From Acidobacteriota bacterium (lineage in GTDB: Bacteria; Acidobacteriota; UBA4820; DSQY01): a stretch of 5,645 nucleotides of DNA. Both the position numbers and the translations under genes were made by a program. The notes beneath the pieces were generated by a model, which ran no database searches, was not told the DNA's origin, and worked only from the letters and a program-made list of their open reading frames with translations. Below, one piece after another: positions 5,488 to 5,645 of the stretch. Each line of letters begins with the position of its first letter. The first letter of the stretch is position 1. The stretch is from the NCBI GenBank assembly GCA_021814085.1, contig JAKAJA010000131.1, positions 1 to 5,645 of the forward strand, in the 5' to 3' direction.

Positions 5488-5645
5488 TTTACGTTGGGCT
5501 CCGGCCAGTTGATGCCCTCGGCACTTAATCCAGTATGCAGGTTGCCATTTTGAGGCTCCGCTACACTTGTGTCTCGTGCGCGATCTGACCAGAAATAAAC
5601 CATCCGCGAACAAGCCAGCGAGCTCTTTGCGGGGAAGCGCTGCCT
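5488..5645. other. Tail of the window, no supported gene
   Basis: The 158 bases after the HEPN gene hold no start-supported ORF, no tRNA-like fold and no clear terminator; GGGC (about 5495) and GCCC (about 5514) are too far apart for a strong stem. The last 47 bases read TIREQASELFAGKRC in one plus frame. That looks protein-like, but an in-frame TAA lies immediately before it and there is no start codon. Confidence 0.4.

Noticed and set aside
5287..5613. Minus-strand 108-codon frame at the right end
   Set aside because: Most of it is antisense to the HEPN gene, and the rest shows no recognisable family or ribosome site.
5599..5645. Start of another gene or gene fragment (TIREQASELFAGKRC)
   Set aside because: An in-frame TAA precedes it immediately, there is no start codon, and 15 residues are too few to identify a family. 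It may be a remnant continuing beyond the window.

Overview
The window is a GC-rich bacterial chromosomal segment from a lineage I cannot name; no phylogenetic marker is present. It reads as a small defence locus beside a repeat-rich intergenic stretch. A gene on the minus strand probably begins at position 72 and leaves the window on the left. The next kilobase has no convincing protein gene. It holds a degenerate tandem array of 21-bp units (about 203-832, roughly 30 units locked in one register) and then a C-rich stretch with a strong minus-strand G-quadruplex motif.

A well-formed sigma70-type promoter (TTGCCA, 16 bp, TATACT, 1133-1160) opens the plus-strand block. It first drives an 89-codon GTG-started ORF. 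Its first 68 residues look like the N-terminus of a large single-chain type ISP/type IIG-like restriction-modification enzyme, and the match stops abruptly near 1381. A complete 844-aa gene follows at once (1449-3983), linked by a TAAGATG stop/start junction. It encodes an N6-adenine methyltransferase of the M.BsuBI/M.PstI (Eco57I-like) kind fused to a BsuBI/PstI-family restriction endonuclease. Only about 15 bases after its stop, the C-terminus of a type ISP-like enzyme resumes (about 3996-4255) with a one-base frameshift. The simplest reading is that one restriction-modification gene has replaced the middle of another and now uses the old gene's promoter.

Downstream, 4336-5487 encodes a 383-aa protein with a C-terminal Apea-like HEPN domain carrying an R-x4-H motif (RGDLAH). 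This is a candidate RNase-type defence effector. The last 158 bases hold no gene I can support.

The fusion enzyme would methylate and cleave one DNA site. The predicted site is CTGCAG by family analogy, and I see no CTGCAG in this window. The HEPN protein could be an independent or back-up antiviral effector in the same island. All functional statements rest on motif recognition by eye, not on database searches.
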